A DNA stretch of 64,000 bases from Gammaproteobacteria bacterium. GTDB taxonomy: Bacteria > Pseudomonadota > Gammaproteobacteria > Pseudomonadales > Cellvibrionaceae. The notes below the pieces were generated by a model. The model had not been told where the DNA came from. It made no database searches and worked only from the letters and a program-made list of their open reading frames with translations. The stretch spans positions 62,001 to 126,000 of the forward strand of contig JAGKWO010000001.1 of the NCBI GenBank assembly GCA_021151835.1. The letters run 5' to 3'. A program made the position numbers and the translations under genes. Positions 53,432 through 62,969 of the stretch are shown here, piece after piece; position 1 is the stretch's first letter; every line of letters starts with the position of its first letter.

Positions 53432-55456
53432 TTAAAATTGCCAATCCATACCGACGCTGGCTTCCCGGCCGCGATTGGGAACTCCGCCCAGAATTCCCAC
53501 ACCCAATGCCGGGCTGGAATAGGATTCATCCAATAAATTTTTCAGGCTTAACCTGAACCGTGTTTCAGGATTGAACCGATAACTCAATTGGCCGTTCACC
53601 AGCCAGTAATGATCAAGGTCACCGCGCTGATTGGCGGTGACCAAATATTGTCGCGCCCCTTGGTAACTGGCCGACAAAGTCCAGTTCCATTGCCCGCGCT
53701 GGTAATTAATTACCGCTGCCGCCAAATGCTCTGCTTCGGCAAATGCAGAATCGGGTAAATCATAAAGATGGGTGTAACTCGCACGCAGTAGCCAGCGGGA
53801 ATTTAATTGATGATTAAGGTCGAGCGATGCGCCCCGGGATTCCTGATCAAGACCATTGATGTACACGCGCGTGCTGCCCTGGATATCTGCAAGTATGGGA
53901 TTTTCATAGCGGCTAAAAAATCCTGCCAATTCCAGACTGGTACGTTTGCCTGCTGCAATCCACGCGAGATTCCAGGTTTTCACCAATTCATGGTCCAGAT
54001 CGGGATTACCCACCAGGAATGGATTATTCAGTAACGCCACCTCCACAAAATTCGGCGCGCGAAACGCCTCACCGTAAAGCAATTTAAGGCTGTGGATAGT
54101 GTTGAGTTGATGCACCAATCCCAGGCGCGGGCTGACGTGATCGCCGATACTTTCGTAATAGTCGTAACGCCCCCCCAGGGTCATGCGCGTTGCTGGCGTG
54201 AGATCATAAATCCATTGCCCATAAAGGCCGGTAGTTGTGCGGGAAACTGCTTTTTCCACTACGGCGGAATAATCAAAATTCCCGTAATAATTAATGGGGC
54301 CTTGCCGGGCAATCAACTGGAGCAAATCGTAGTTGGTATGTCCGCGCGTTTCATCTTCCTCGGCCTTTTGCCAATCAATACCAAATTGCACATTGCCCTG
54401 CGTTTCCAAATCCACTTCATTGGCAAGCGATAATTGGGTTGCGCGCGCATTGAAACTCACTTTCGCCAACATGGGTTCGAGACTTGCCGGGCGACTAACG
54501 CGAACCAAGGCACCGGGGTCGGTTAGCGGCGCGTGGAAATGTTGCTCGCCATCGCGATACGCCAGTGTCAGTTTGGTGCTCCAGTTTGCTGTTGGCTGAA
54601 AGGATTGTTCCAGGCTCAGGTGCCGGAATTGCTGGCGATATTCATTAAAACCATTGCGCACTTTTTCCAATGTATAAAAATCATCGCCTTCAAGGCGGTA
54701 CCAGGCAGCTTGTACGCGACTGGTATCATTGTGGATATCAACATCAACATCCAATTCACGGCGCGGGTCGCTGGTTTCGCGCTCGCCGGTGAGCTGATAA
54801 CGCTGGCCATCATCGCCATAACTGTGAAAAAAAACATTGCTTTGCCAGTCACCCAACTGCTCTGACCAATGCCAATCCAGTTGATGGCGATTGTCGCTAC
54901 CCAAACCGACTTTTACGCTGGTTTCACCTTGTCGGCTGATGATATTGATCACACCGGTGTAAGCGCCCGAGCCGTACAGCGCCGAACCCGGCCCCTGGAT
55001 AATTTCCACCCGTTCAATTTGTTCGAGCGGAAATAAAGAGATACCGGTATCGGCACCCACCGCGCGTGGATTACCAAATAAACGCCCGTCTACCACTAAC
55101 AAAATTTCCAACGCGCGATTTCCCAGGCGGCGGCCACCGGCACTGTAGGTGTAGTTGAATGGATTGTCGGCATTGCGACTGACCTGGAAGCCCGGAACCA
55201 AACGCAATAATTCATAGAGATAATCCAAACCGAGCCGGTCAATTTGATCGCGGGTAAACACAGTGACAACGGAGGGCACCGTTTTGAGCGATTCCTCGGT
55301 CAAGGTCGAGCCAGTGACCGGAACGTCCAGCAACTCTTCCAGGTTTAATTCGAGATAGGCGATGTCATTTTCGTCGGCGCGGCAAAAACTGGCATAGCAA
55401 AAGACCAGCATTCCGATAACCGGAGCATACAGTGAAAAGATTTTCCGAGTGTCCAT
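53432..55456 (-). CDS. TonB-dependent receptor, short type (first of tandem triplet)
   Basis: A 674-residue receptor with signal peptide (ending YASFCRA). LEELLDVPVTGSTLTEESLK starts the mature protein, then LVPGFQVSRNADNPFNYTYS and VEIIQGPGSALYGSGAYTGV in the plug. The barrel ends in VGMDWQF. GGAGGAC lies before the ATG at 55456. It follows the GGDEF-EAL gene after 45 nt, probably in the same transcript. The three tandem copies probably arose by gene duplication and may bind different ligands of a similar class. Confidence 0.92.
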   Translation of the reverse strand: MDTRKIFSLYAPVIGMLVFCYASFCRADENDIAYLELNLEELLDVPVTGSTLTEESLKTVPSVVTVFTRDQIDRLGLDYLYELLRLVPGFQVSRNADNPFNYTYSAGGRRLGNRALEILLVVDGRLFGNPRAVGADTGISLFPLEQIERVEIIQGPGSALYGSGAYTGVINIISRQGETSVKVGLGSDNRHQLDWHWSEQLGDWQSNVFFHSYGDDGQRYQLTGERETSDPRRELDVDVDIHNDTSRVQAAWYRLEGDDFYTLEKVRNGFNEYRQQFRHLSLEQSFQPTANWSTKLTLAYRDGEQHFHAPLTDPGALVRVSRPASLEPMLAKVSFNARATQLSLANEVDLETQGNVQFGIDWQKAEEDETRGHTNYDLLQLIARQGPINYYGNFDYSAVVEKAVSRTTTGLYGQWIYDLTPATRMTLGGRYDYYESIGDHVSPRLGLVHQLNTIHSLKLLYGEAFRAPNFVEVALLNNPFLVGNPDLDHELVKTWNLAWIAAGKRTSLELAGFFSRYENPILADIQGSTRVYINGLDQESRGASLDLNHQLNSRWLLRASYTHLYDLPDSAFAEAEHLAAAVINYQRGQWNWTLSASYQGARQYLVTANQRGDLDHYWLVNGQLSYRFNPETRFRLSLKNLLDESYSSPALGVGILGGVPNRGREASVGMDWQF

Positions 55457-55501
55457 CTGTCCTCCTTCGCGTTAACGAATACCGGCTTAAGGAATAGCGG
55501 T

Positions 55502-57979
55502 TTAAGAAATGCCACTCCATTGCTGCAACCAGGATTCAAATTGCGCAACAGGTAAAGGTTTGGAGAAATGATATCCCTGCATAAGGCTGCACCCCTGGTG
55601 TGAAAGCAGTTCGGATTCATCCAGGGTTTCCACACCTTCGGCAATGGTTTCCATACCCAGTGATTCAGCCAGGCGAATAATGGATGCAACTATGGCAAGC
55701 GATGCGCTATCGGTTTGCATATCGCGCACAAACGATTGATCAATTTTGAGAATGTTTACCGGCAAGCGGCGCAAATAATTCAAACACGAAAAACCGGTAC
55801 CAAAATCGTCGATGGCAATGCGATAACCAAAATCGCGGAAGGCCTGTAATACCTGAATGGATACTTCCATATCGGACATCAACATACTTTCGGTGAGCTC
55901 CAATTCCAGTGAACTGGGTGCAGTGCCCGCCTGCTCCAGAATTCCCTGCACCTCGTTCAGGAAACCGGCCTGGTGGAACTGCAATGCCGAAATATTTACG
56001 CTCACGACTAAATCGCCAAAGCCGGCGGCATGCCAGCGTTTTACCTGGCGCGCCGCTTCGGCAATTACCCAGGCGCCGAGCGGAATAATCAAACCGATTT
56101 CTTCGGCGATGGGGATAAAATGATTGGGCGGCACCAACCCGCGCTCGGGGTGGCGCCAACGCACCAGCGCCTCCGCACCGTAAACGCGTTGGGTGCGCAC
56201 ATCGATTTGCGGTTGGTAATGCAATTCGAATTGCTGTTGATCCAGCGCAGAGCGCAAGTCATATTCAAGCTTGAGCCGGTCAAGCGTGCGCGCGTTGAGA
56301 ATCGGGGTGTAGAACTGATAATTGTTGCGGCCTTTTTCTTTAGCGAGGTACATCGCCGCGTCGGCGTTTTTAATCAGCGTGCTGGGGGTATCGCCGTCAT
56401 CCGGATACACCGCAATCCCGATACTCGGGCTTAAATGCAGCGGCATATCTTCCAGCGTATAGGGCTTTAGCAATTCCTCGCGCAATTTAATTGCCACTTC
56501 AGCGAGGCTGCGCTCGTCGCGCACACGCGGCAAGAGCACCACAAATTCATCGCCGCCCAACCGCGCGACTGTGTCATCGTTGCGCACCGCAGCACTCAGG
56601 CGGGCGGCAGTCTGGCGCAATATCTGGTCGCCGGCAGCATGGCCCAGTGAGTCATTAATATTTTTAAACCGATCAAGGTCAATAAATAAAATACCAACTT
56701 TTTCCTTGCGGCGTTTGGCGGTATTAATCGCCATTTCCAGGCGATCATTCAATAACGCGCGGTTGGGTAATTCGGTAAGGCTGTCGTGGTGGGCGAGAAA
56801 ATCGATGCGTTCACGCGATTTTTTGCGCTCGGAGATATCGCTGAAAATAGCGATGTAATTTTCCGGTTGCCCTTCGGCATTTAACACCTGGCTGATGGAA
56901 TACCAGGTAGGAAAGCGCTCGCCATTTTTGCGCCGGTTTATCAATTCGCCTTGCCAGTATCCGCGTTCCTTTAAGACCGACACCAGATTGCGGAAAAAAC
57001 CATGCGAGTGAAGTTGTGCACCGATTTTGGCAGTATCGACACCCAACACTTCTGCTTCCGTAAAACCCATTATTTTTTCATAGGAGTTATTGACCAGCAC
57101 AATACGCAATTTTGCATCGGTGATTAAAATCGCTTCATTGCTGCCTTCAAACACTTTGGCCCATAACCGCAGCTCGGCTTCCTGTTGCTTGCGCTGGGTG
57201 ATATCGCGCACCACCATGACCACTTCATCGCGCTCGCGCAAAATCAAGCGCGCTTCCCAGGTGCGTAAATGGTCTTTTTGCGTCCAGTCAAATTCCGCCA
57301 GTTGTTCGCCCTGGCCGGCAAAGACGCGGCGAATGGAGGCAGCCAGTGTGCGATACACCGGCGCAGGTAAATGGCCTTCGCCGGTTTTGGGATCGTGAAC
57401 CACCCACTCTTCCATGTCATTCACATAAGCGCCGACTTGCATATCAATCACTTGTCCATCGCGATCAATACGCAAAATAATATCGGGAATGCCGGCGAGC
57501 AGTGCGCGGGTTTTACCTTCGCTAATACTCACATCGCGAAACGCTCTGCTCGCGCGCAAAATAAACTGGATACGATAAGGCAAGGTGCCCCAACTGACCG
57601 GTTTGGTGATGAAATCCGTCGCGCCGGATTCATAGGCGCGGTGGATGGAATCAATATCATCGAGGCCGGTGACCATCGCGATCGGCAAATCTTTTCCACC
57701 GGGTGACGCGAGCAATTCCCGGCACAAGTGAAAACCGTCGCCATCGGGCAAGAGCACATCCAGCAACACAATATCAGGGCGGCGCTCACTGAATTTTGCA
57801 CGCGCGCTGGCGCAATCGGCCGCTTCAATCACGTTATATCCCGCGCGTTCCAGGGTAATGCTGGTAGTCAGGCGTGCCGCTTCATCATCCTCTACCACCA
57901 GCACCCATTCACCGCCCGCTGCGCTGCCGAGGTTTATTTGCCGGGGATTGATCGCTATTCCAGTGCCGGATTGTTTCAC
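55502..57979 (-). CDS. REC-PAS-PAS-GGDEF-EAL response regulator
   Basis: An 825-residue cytoplasmic protein that can make and/or break c-di-GMP. It starts with a receiver domain (phospho-acceptor D74 in LLDVLLPDGDG), followed by two PAS domains (about 155-400) and a GGDEF domain. The GGDEF active site is intact as ARLGGDEF, preceded by RNDD, an RxxD inhibitory site. The EAL domain has an intact EAL in YGAEALVRW. The start is a GTG at 57979 that overlaps the kinase stop by 4 nt (GTGA). It is the natural phosphorylation target of the kinase upstream. The output is therefore c-di-GMP controlled by phosphorelay and PAS input. Confidence 0.95.
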   Translation of the reverse strand: MKQSGTGIAINPRQINLGSAAGGEWVLVVEDDEAARLTTSITLERAGYNVIEAADCASARAKFSERRPDIVLLDVLLPDGDGFHLCRELLASPGGKDLPIAMVTGLDDIDSIHRAYESGATDFITKPVSWGTLPYRIQFILRASRAFRDVSISEGKTRALLAGIPDIILRIDRDGQVIDMQVGAYVNDMEEWVVHDPKTGEGHLPAPVYRTLAASIRRVFAGQGEQLAEFDWTQKDHLRTWEARLILRERDEVVMVVRDITQRKQQEAELRLWAKVFEGSNEAILITDAKLRIVLVNNSYEKIMGFTEAEVLGVDTAKIGAQLHSHGFFRNLVSVLKERGYWQGELINRRKNGERFPTWYSISQVLNAEGQPENYIAIFSDISERKKSRERIDFLAHHDSLTELPNRALLNDRLEMAINTAKRRKEKVGILFIDLDRFKNINDSLGHAAGDQILRQTAARLSAAVRNDDTVARLGGDEFVVLLPRVRDERSLAEVAIKLREELLKPYTLEDMPLHLSPSIGIAVYPDDGDTPSTLIKNADAAMYLAKEKGRNNYQFYTPILNARTLDRLKLEYDLRSALDQQQFELHYQPQIDVRTQRVYGAEALVRWRHPERGLVPPNHFIPIAEEIGLIIPLGAWVIAEAARQVKRWHAAGFGDLVVSVNISALQFHQAGFLNEVQGILEQAGTAPSSLELELTESMLMSDMEVSIQVLQAFRDFGYRIAIDDFGTGFSCLNYLRRLPVNILKIDQSFVRDMQTDSASLAIVASIIRLAESLGMETIAEGVETLDESELLSHQGCSLMQGYHFSKPLPVAQFESWLQQWSGIS

Positions 57980-60708
57980 TGACGTTGCTCCTCCTGCTCC
58001 AGCAGGATTAACGCCTGCAATGACAATTCATAAAGGTGTTGAATCATTTTCAGTTGGGTGTCAATTTTTTCCAGCACATTCTGGCGCGCACTGGCTTCGC
58101 ATTCACGGCAAGCAGCAGCCAGTTCCACCAGCCCCAGGTTCGCTGCGCTGTTTTTAAAATTGTGTGCGGTTTTATAAATCGATTCAGCATCGCGCGCAGC
58201 AACCGCCGCCATCAGTTGTTGCAATAAACCGGGGCTGGTAGTGCGGAATAACTCGATAATTCGCAGCAGCAAACCTTCGCGCAATTCGCGCAACTGGCGA
58301 ATAATTTGCTGATCGATTTCAATGACAGATCCAGTTGCATCAATTACCGCCGGTGCAGCAATTGCGTCGGCAGCCGCTTGCCAGCCATCGGCAAGTTGTT
58401 CTTCACGGGTCGGCAACCAGCGTGCGAGTAATTCGTGCAATTGTTGTTGGGAAAAGGGTTTGCTCAGGTAATCATCCATTCCGCGCGCAAGGCAATTTTC
58501 GCGATCACCGCTTATCGCATTTGCTGTCAGCGCAATAATCGGTGTCGGCGGCAAACCCAGTTCACGCTCCCGGGCGCGGATGCGCGCCGTTGCCTCAAAA
58601 CCATCCATCACCGGCATCTGGCAATCCATCAAAATCAAATCGAAATTTTCGTCGCGGGAAATGTCTGCCGCTTCCTGCCCGTTGTTGGCGATTTTCATCG
58701 ACACCCCAAGGCGTTGCAGCATGACGCTGGCGACCTCCTGGTTCACCAGGTTATCTTCCGCCAGCAACACACGGCCGGCGAGCCGTTGCAATTTATGTTC
58801 GCCGTTCGCCAATTCAATGGCGGCGGGCACACGCACAGTGAGATCACCGGCCAACACCTGCGCGATCAAATTATGCAATTCCGATTGCCGTACCGGTTTG
58901 AGTAGCAAAGGCGCGCGCCGCACAATTTCCGGGCGCACCGCCATACCGGCGGAGCTCAACACAATAATGGCCAGGTCGTTAAAGCGCGCGTCGCCCGCCA
59001 ATGCATCCAGCAACTGGCCGCCGTCCATTTCCGGCATGGCCCAGTCAGTTAACATCAACTTAAACGGTTTGCCCGCTTGGTATTGCCGGTGCAATAAGGC
59101 AACAGCTTCCGGCGCCGAGGCCGCCATTACCGGCACCATCCCCCAGGACCTGAGCCAGTAATCCAGGATTTCACGATTGGTGGGGTTGTCATCCACTACC
59201 AGCGTGTGCAGTTTTTCGAAACCTTCGACGAGCTGGTAATCGCGCGGGTCTTCTACCCGTTGCACATCCAGCTCAAAATGAAACCGGCTACCGGCGCCCG
59301 CCGTGCTGCTTAGCTGGATCTCGGACCCCATCATTTGCACCAGCCGCTGGGAAATCGTCAGCCCCAGGCCGGTACCGCCGTATTTGCGTGCCATCGAAGA
59401 ATCGGCCTGGGTGAACGATTGGAACAAGCGCGCTTGCTGTTCCTGGCTGATACCAATGCCGGTATCGCGCACGCAGAACCGCAAACGCACCCGGTCGCCC
59501 GCATCGGCAACCAAGCTGACCGCAATTTCTACTTCCCCGGACTCGGTAAATTTAATGGCATTGCTCAGGAGGTTGGTGATGACCTGCCCCAACCGCGCTG
59601 AGTCCCCCACTACCGATAAGGGTGGCAATGGCGTTTTGCAGAGCAACTCGAGATGCTTGCCCTGGGCAATCGGCGCATAGCGTTCGGCAATGTCCTCCAC
59701 CAGCAGGTTGAGCTGGAACGGGCGATATTCGAGTTCGAGTTTGCCGGCTTCGATTTTGGAAAAATCCAGGATGTCATTGATGATCAACAGCAAGTCTTCA
59801 CTGGAGCGGCGCGCCACACGGGCAAAGCGTTTTTGCTTGGAATCCAGTTCGGTATCCAGTAACAGCCCGGTCATTCCCATGATGCCGTTTAACGGCGTGC
59901 GGATCTCGTGGCTCATTACCGCCAGGAATTCGCTTTTGGCTTTGCTCGCCGCTTCGGCCTGGACGCGCGCGGTTTCCAGCTCCAGGGTACGGGCGATAAC
60001 ACGTTGCTCCAGGTGCTCGTGGTGCAAGCGCAATTCAGCATCCTGGGTTTCGATACGGTCCAGCATATTGTTGAAGCGCAGCGTGAGCCGGCCCACTTCA
60101 TCCTGCGCGGCAGGTACGGGCGCACGCTCGTGGTAATTGCCCTCATGGCCAATTCGCTCGGCCAACTCACTCAATTTGCCCAGGGGACGTAACACCGAGG
60201 TGATCAATACCCGCGACAAAAACCCGCAGGTCAGGATTGCTGCCAGCGCAATCAACAGAATCCACACCAGTTGCCCGTAAAACTCATGCCGCAACGGTTC
60301 CTGGGTAACATCCAGCTCAAGCTGCCCCAGGTTTTCCCCTTCCCAGCCCACATTCACACTCACCTGGTTGTCCAGGGACATCACCGGACCTGAACTGCGG
60401 TATTCCGCCAGCAGTTGCCCATTGGCCAAATGCAAACGCGCCGCCAACACCTTGGATTCCACCCGCAGGGCTTTGAGGGTTTGGTTAGCCGCCTCGGCAT
60501 CAACGAACATACTGGGCGCCCCCAGGTTAATCGCCGTTGCTTCCGCCAACACCTGCATCTGCTTATTAACCTGATCACAGGCATAGTTGTATTGTTGCCA
60601 ACTGCTGGCAAGGCAGGCCCCGAGCACGGCGATACTGGTGAGCAACATGGTTAACAAACCAATGCTGCGCGCGAGCGAGGTGGATCGGCGGGAAATGAAA
60701 CCGGGCAT
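57976..60708 (-). CDS. CHASE8-type hybrid sensor histidine kinase with Hpt
   Basis: A 910-residue membrane kinase. Helix 1 (17-38) and helix 2 (147-168) flank a periplasmic domain that resembles CHASE8. HAMP is at 170-222, then the HisKA site MSHEIRTPLNG (H267) and an HATPase domain. Two receiver domains follow (LVVDDNPTNREILDYW and VLLAEDNLVNQEVASVM), and a C-terminal Hpt (AHNFKNSAANLG). This gives a full His-Asp-His-Asp phosphorelay in one protein. It starts 1 nt after the YfiR stop (TGATG), so YfiR and the kinase are translated together. It probably senses a periplasmic signal via YfiR or directly, and passes phosphate to the REC domain of the next gene product. Confidence 0.94.
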   Translation of the reverse strand: MPGFISRRSTSLARSIGLLTMLLTSIAVLGACLASSWQQYNYACDQVNKQMQVLAEATAINLGAPSMFVDAEAANQTLKALRVESKVLAARLHLANGQLLAEYRSSGPVMSLDNQVSVNVGWEGENLGQLELDVTQEPLRHEFYGQLVWILLIALAAILTCGFLSRVLITSVLRPLGKLSELAERIGHEGNYHERAPVPAAQDEVGRLTLRFNNMLDRIETQDAELRLHHEHLEQRVIARTLELETARVQAEAASKAKSEFLAVMSHEIRTPLNGIMGMTGLLLDTELDSKQKRFARVARRSSEDLLLIINDILDFSKIEAGKLELEYRPFQLNLLVEDIAERYAPIAQGKHLELLCKTPLPPLSVVGDSARLGQVITNLLSNAIKFTESGEVEIAVSLVADAGDRVRLRFCVRDTGIGISQEQQARLFQSFTQADSSMARKYGGTGLGLTISQRLVQMMGSEIQLSSTAGAGSRFHFELDVQRVEDPRDYQLVEGFEKLHTLVVDDNPTNREILDYWLRSWGMVPVMAASAPEAVALLHRQYQAGKPFKLMLTDWAMPEMDGGQLLDALAGDARFNDLAIIVLSSAGMAVRPEIVRRAPLLLKPVRQSELHNLIAQVLAGDLTVRVPAAIELANGEHKLQRLAGRVLLAEDNLVNQEVASVMLQRLGVSMKIANNGQEAADISRDENFDLILMDCQMPVMDGFEATARIRARERELGLPPTPIIALTANAISGDRENCLARGMDDYLSKPFSQQQLHELLARWLPTREEQLADGWQAAADAIAAPAVIDATGSVIEIDQQIIRQLRELREGLLLRIIELFRTTSPGLLQQLMAAVAARDAESIYKTAHNFKNSAANLGLVELAAACRECEASARQNVLEKIDTQLKMIQHLYELSLQALILLEQEEQRQ

Positions 60709-61223
60709 CAGCTGGCACCTCCCGGTTTTTTGGCCAACTTGAGCAATTGGCTACTCACTTTGACACCCGCTTGTTTAATGGCTGAATCGTTGATGGTGAA
60801 CTCAATACGATCCTCACGGGTACGGGTCAACACGATTCCCGCCCGCAACTCCTCCTGTTTGGGATCATCGACAACCAGCAGCACGCCCTCGGGCATCACC
60901 CTTGGCAGTTGGATATCAGCACCGGTGACCGGGACATAGATCAAATGGCAGCGGCCAACATTTTGCTCAAGCTCACTGGCCTCATCGACAAAGAGCACGC
61001 GGATGGTGACCTTTTGGGTACTCTTGCTATCGATTTGCAGCAGGGATTGGCGGGCAGCATCCTGGGCTCCGATTGCACACAGGGTTAACTCATTGCCCTG
61101 GTTCGGCCATTCGATAAATTTGAGGAAGTTATAGACAAACGCCACACGCAACCCGGCCTCGGATGCCTGTGCCGATACACTCAGACTCTGTACCAGAAAC
61201 ATAAACCCCACACCGGACACCAT
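60708..61223 (-). CDS. YfiR family periplasmic protein
   Basis: A 171-residue precursor with a signal peptide (MVSGVGFMFLVQSLSVSAQA). The mature part has the YfiR-family opening LRVAFVYNFLKFIEWP, then GRCHLIYVPVTG, GVLLVVDDPKQEELRAGIVL and AIKQAGVKVSSQLLKLAK. In Pseudomonas YfiR is a periplasmic inhibitor of the diguanylate cyclase YfiN; here the neighbour is a hybrid kinase, so YfiR may restrain that kinase. The start is uncertain: a frame extends 57 codons further upstream to 61394, but the ATG at 61223 gives a good signal peptide. It is the first gene of a six-gene operon. Confidence 0.85.
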   Translation of the reverse strand: MVSGVGFMFLVQSLSVSAQASEAGLRVAFVYNFLKFIEWPNQGNELTLCAIGAQDAARQSLLQIDSKSTQKVTIRVLFVDEASELEQNVGRCHLIYVPVTGADIQLPRVMPEGVLLVVDDPKQEELRAGIVLTRTREDRIEFTINDSAIKQAGVKVSSQLLKLAKKPGGAS

Positions 61224-61516
61224 GCATCGGCGCAAGCTGTTTATTAATCCTAACCACGCAACCAAACCCACCTCCCCTGAATCCCATCGCTGTTGTGGGA
61301 TAAGGCGATACTCATCAATACCGAAGGAAACCGGCAGGGCGGCACCCGGGAACCACCTGCGAGCACAGACCTTATAAGAAGTAATAAACCCCATGGTTCA
61401 TCAATCAGTTGAGAATAGACCAGAGATCCGTAGACGGCGAAAACAATCCACTGGGCAAACCCTGATCGCTAAGTGGTATCATGGCCGCCCTTCCGAATTA
61501 CCCGAATGGTTTTGCT

Positions 61517-62365
61517 ATGTTGTTGTTTGTCGATAACCTCACCAATGTCGATTTCAGTTTCCTTGACCCACAGCGCGGATTGCTGGGTGAAACCTGGCTG
61601 GCGAACGTGCGTCTGCTGGGTGAATTGGATGAGCAAGGCATGGTGTGCGATTTCGGTACGGTAAAGAAAATTACCCGTAAATGGCTGGATGACGAACTGG
61701 ATCACCGCCTTGCGGTACCGGTGCGCTCGCCTAACATCCGCATTACTGAAGACAATGATTACCTCACCATCGAATGGAAATTCGGAGCCCGCGGCGAGTT
61801 TATCAGCACCCGCTCACCGCGCGACGCAATCGCCCTGGTTGATGCCGAAGTCCTGACACCGGAAACGGTTGCGGCCTGGTGTATTACCCAACTGAAACAA
61901 CAATTTCCGGTCAGCGTGCGCCTGGAACTGGATTTCACTAACGAGCCCATCGACGGCGCTTACTATCACTACAGCCACGGCCTGAAAAAACACCTGGGCA
62001 ATTGCCAGCGTATCGCCCATGGCCACCGGTCGCGCATTGATATCTGGGCCAACGGAAAAAAATCGCCATTACTGGAACAACATTGGGCCGATGCCTGGGA
62101 AGATATTTATATTGGTACGCGCGAGGATATCGTTGGCAGACCGCAGTTTGATGATATTGATTATTATCGTTTTGCTTACGATGCCCAACAGGGCCCGTTT
62201 GAAATTACCCTGCCCCAGCGCTGCTGCTATTTAATTGATACCGATAGCACCGTGGAATTTATTGCCTGGCACATCGCCCATAAAACCCGCCAGGCAAATC
62301 CGGAAACGTTTATTCGCGTTAAAGCGTTTGAAGGGATTGGCAAGGGTGCTATCGCCGAAGCTTAA
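61517..62365 (+). CDS. 6-pyruvoyl-tetrahydropterin-synthase/QueD-like protein with two T-fold units
   Basis: A 282-residue protein that seems to carry two T-fold halves. The first begins LLFVDNLTNVDFSFLDPQRG with VCDFGTVKKITRKWLDDELD. The second contains YYHYSHGLKKHLGNCQRIAH followed by GHRSRIDIW, with His residues in the zinc-binding style of 6-PTPS/QueD enzymes. QueD makes carboxytetrahydropterin for queuosine. This longer type is found in Gammaproteobacteria and its substrate is unclear. The start is the ATG at 61517; an alternative ATG 12 codons earlier has no better signal. It diverges from the YfiR operon. Confidence 0.75.
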   Translation: MLLFVDNLTNVDFSFLDPQRGLLGETWLANVRLLGELDEQGMVCDFGTVKKITRKWLDDELDHRLAVPVRSPNIRITEDNDYLTIEWKFGARGEFISTRSPRDAIALVDAEVLTPETVAAWCITQLKQQFPVSVRLELDFTNEPIDGAYYHYSHGLKKHLGNCQRIAHGHRSRIDIWANGKKSPLLEQHWADAWEDIYIGTREDIVGRPQFDDIDYYRFAYDAQQGPFEITLPQRCCYLIDTDSTVEFIAWHIAHKTRQANPETFIRVKAFEGIGKGAIAEA

Positions 62366-62384
62366 ATGTTTAATCCGCACAGGA

Positions 62385-62750
62385 TTAACGTAACAACATT
62401 AAAAACGGCACCAGCGTTAAGGCCGTAACAAAAATAATTGCGCAGACCAATAATAAAAACCGGATAGGCTGCGCACGAAAATGTTGCCACAAGGTTGGTA
62501 CCTGCCCGGCCTCCACCAATTGTGCATAATTTGCTTGCTCACGTGCAGCGCGTTGCTGTTGATAGTTTCGGATCAGCTCGCGCGCCGCCTCTTCTTGCGA
62601 ATGATCGGCCAGCCAGATTGCATCCAGCCCGACACGGAAAAATCCCGCATCGGTTTCGTAATAGCGAATCCCGTTTTCATCCAGTAATGTACGGATTTCC
62701 TGCGCCTCATCAGCTGGAACCTGGGCGAGCTTGAATAATAATCTGGCCAT
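62385..62750 (-). CDS. DUF6164 family small membrane-anchored protein
   Basis: A 121-residue protein: MARLLFKLAQVPADEAQEIR leads into a small soluble domain with RYYETDAGFFRVGLDAIWLA, a charged helix and a C-terminal transmembrane segment (FLLLVCAIIFVTALTLVPFL). This fits DUF6164. The function is unknown. The ATG at 62750 was preferred to a longer frame that lacks a conserved start. It converges with the T-fold gene. Confidence 0.75.
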   Translation of the reverse strand: MARLLFKLAQVPADEAQEIRTLLDENGIRYYETDAGFFRVGLDAIWLADHSQEEAARELIRNYQQQRAAREQANYAQLVEAGQVPTLWQHFRAQPIRFLLLVCAIIFVTALTLVPFLMLLR

Positions 62751-62969
62751 GTCATCAATCACTAGTGTCGTGCGGGTCGCGCAGCATATCAGTATTAATC
62801 CGCCAATAAAAATTGGCGTTACCGCGTTCGCCAATCAATTATTGACTGATGGAGATCAAACCTCCTCCAATAAAAGTCATCGACGCGGGTGAACGGTTTC
62901 AATTTTTATTGTCATAAAGCTATGATCAGATAACGTCACTCTATCGCCCACACCGTACAGGAATATGCC

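Noticed and set aside
59690..60136. 148-aa open frame on the plus strand opposite the hybrid kinase
   Set aside because: It is a reverse-strand shadow of the HATPase/HisKA coding region, rich in Ser and Arg.
61224..61394. Longer N-terminus for the YfiR protein
   Set aside because: The extra 57 codons do not form a signal peptide and are not typical of the family, although a start upstream of 61223 cannot be excluded.
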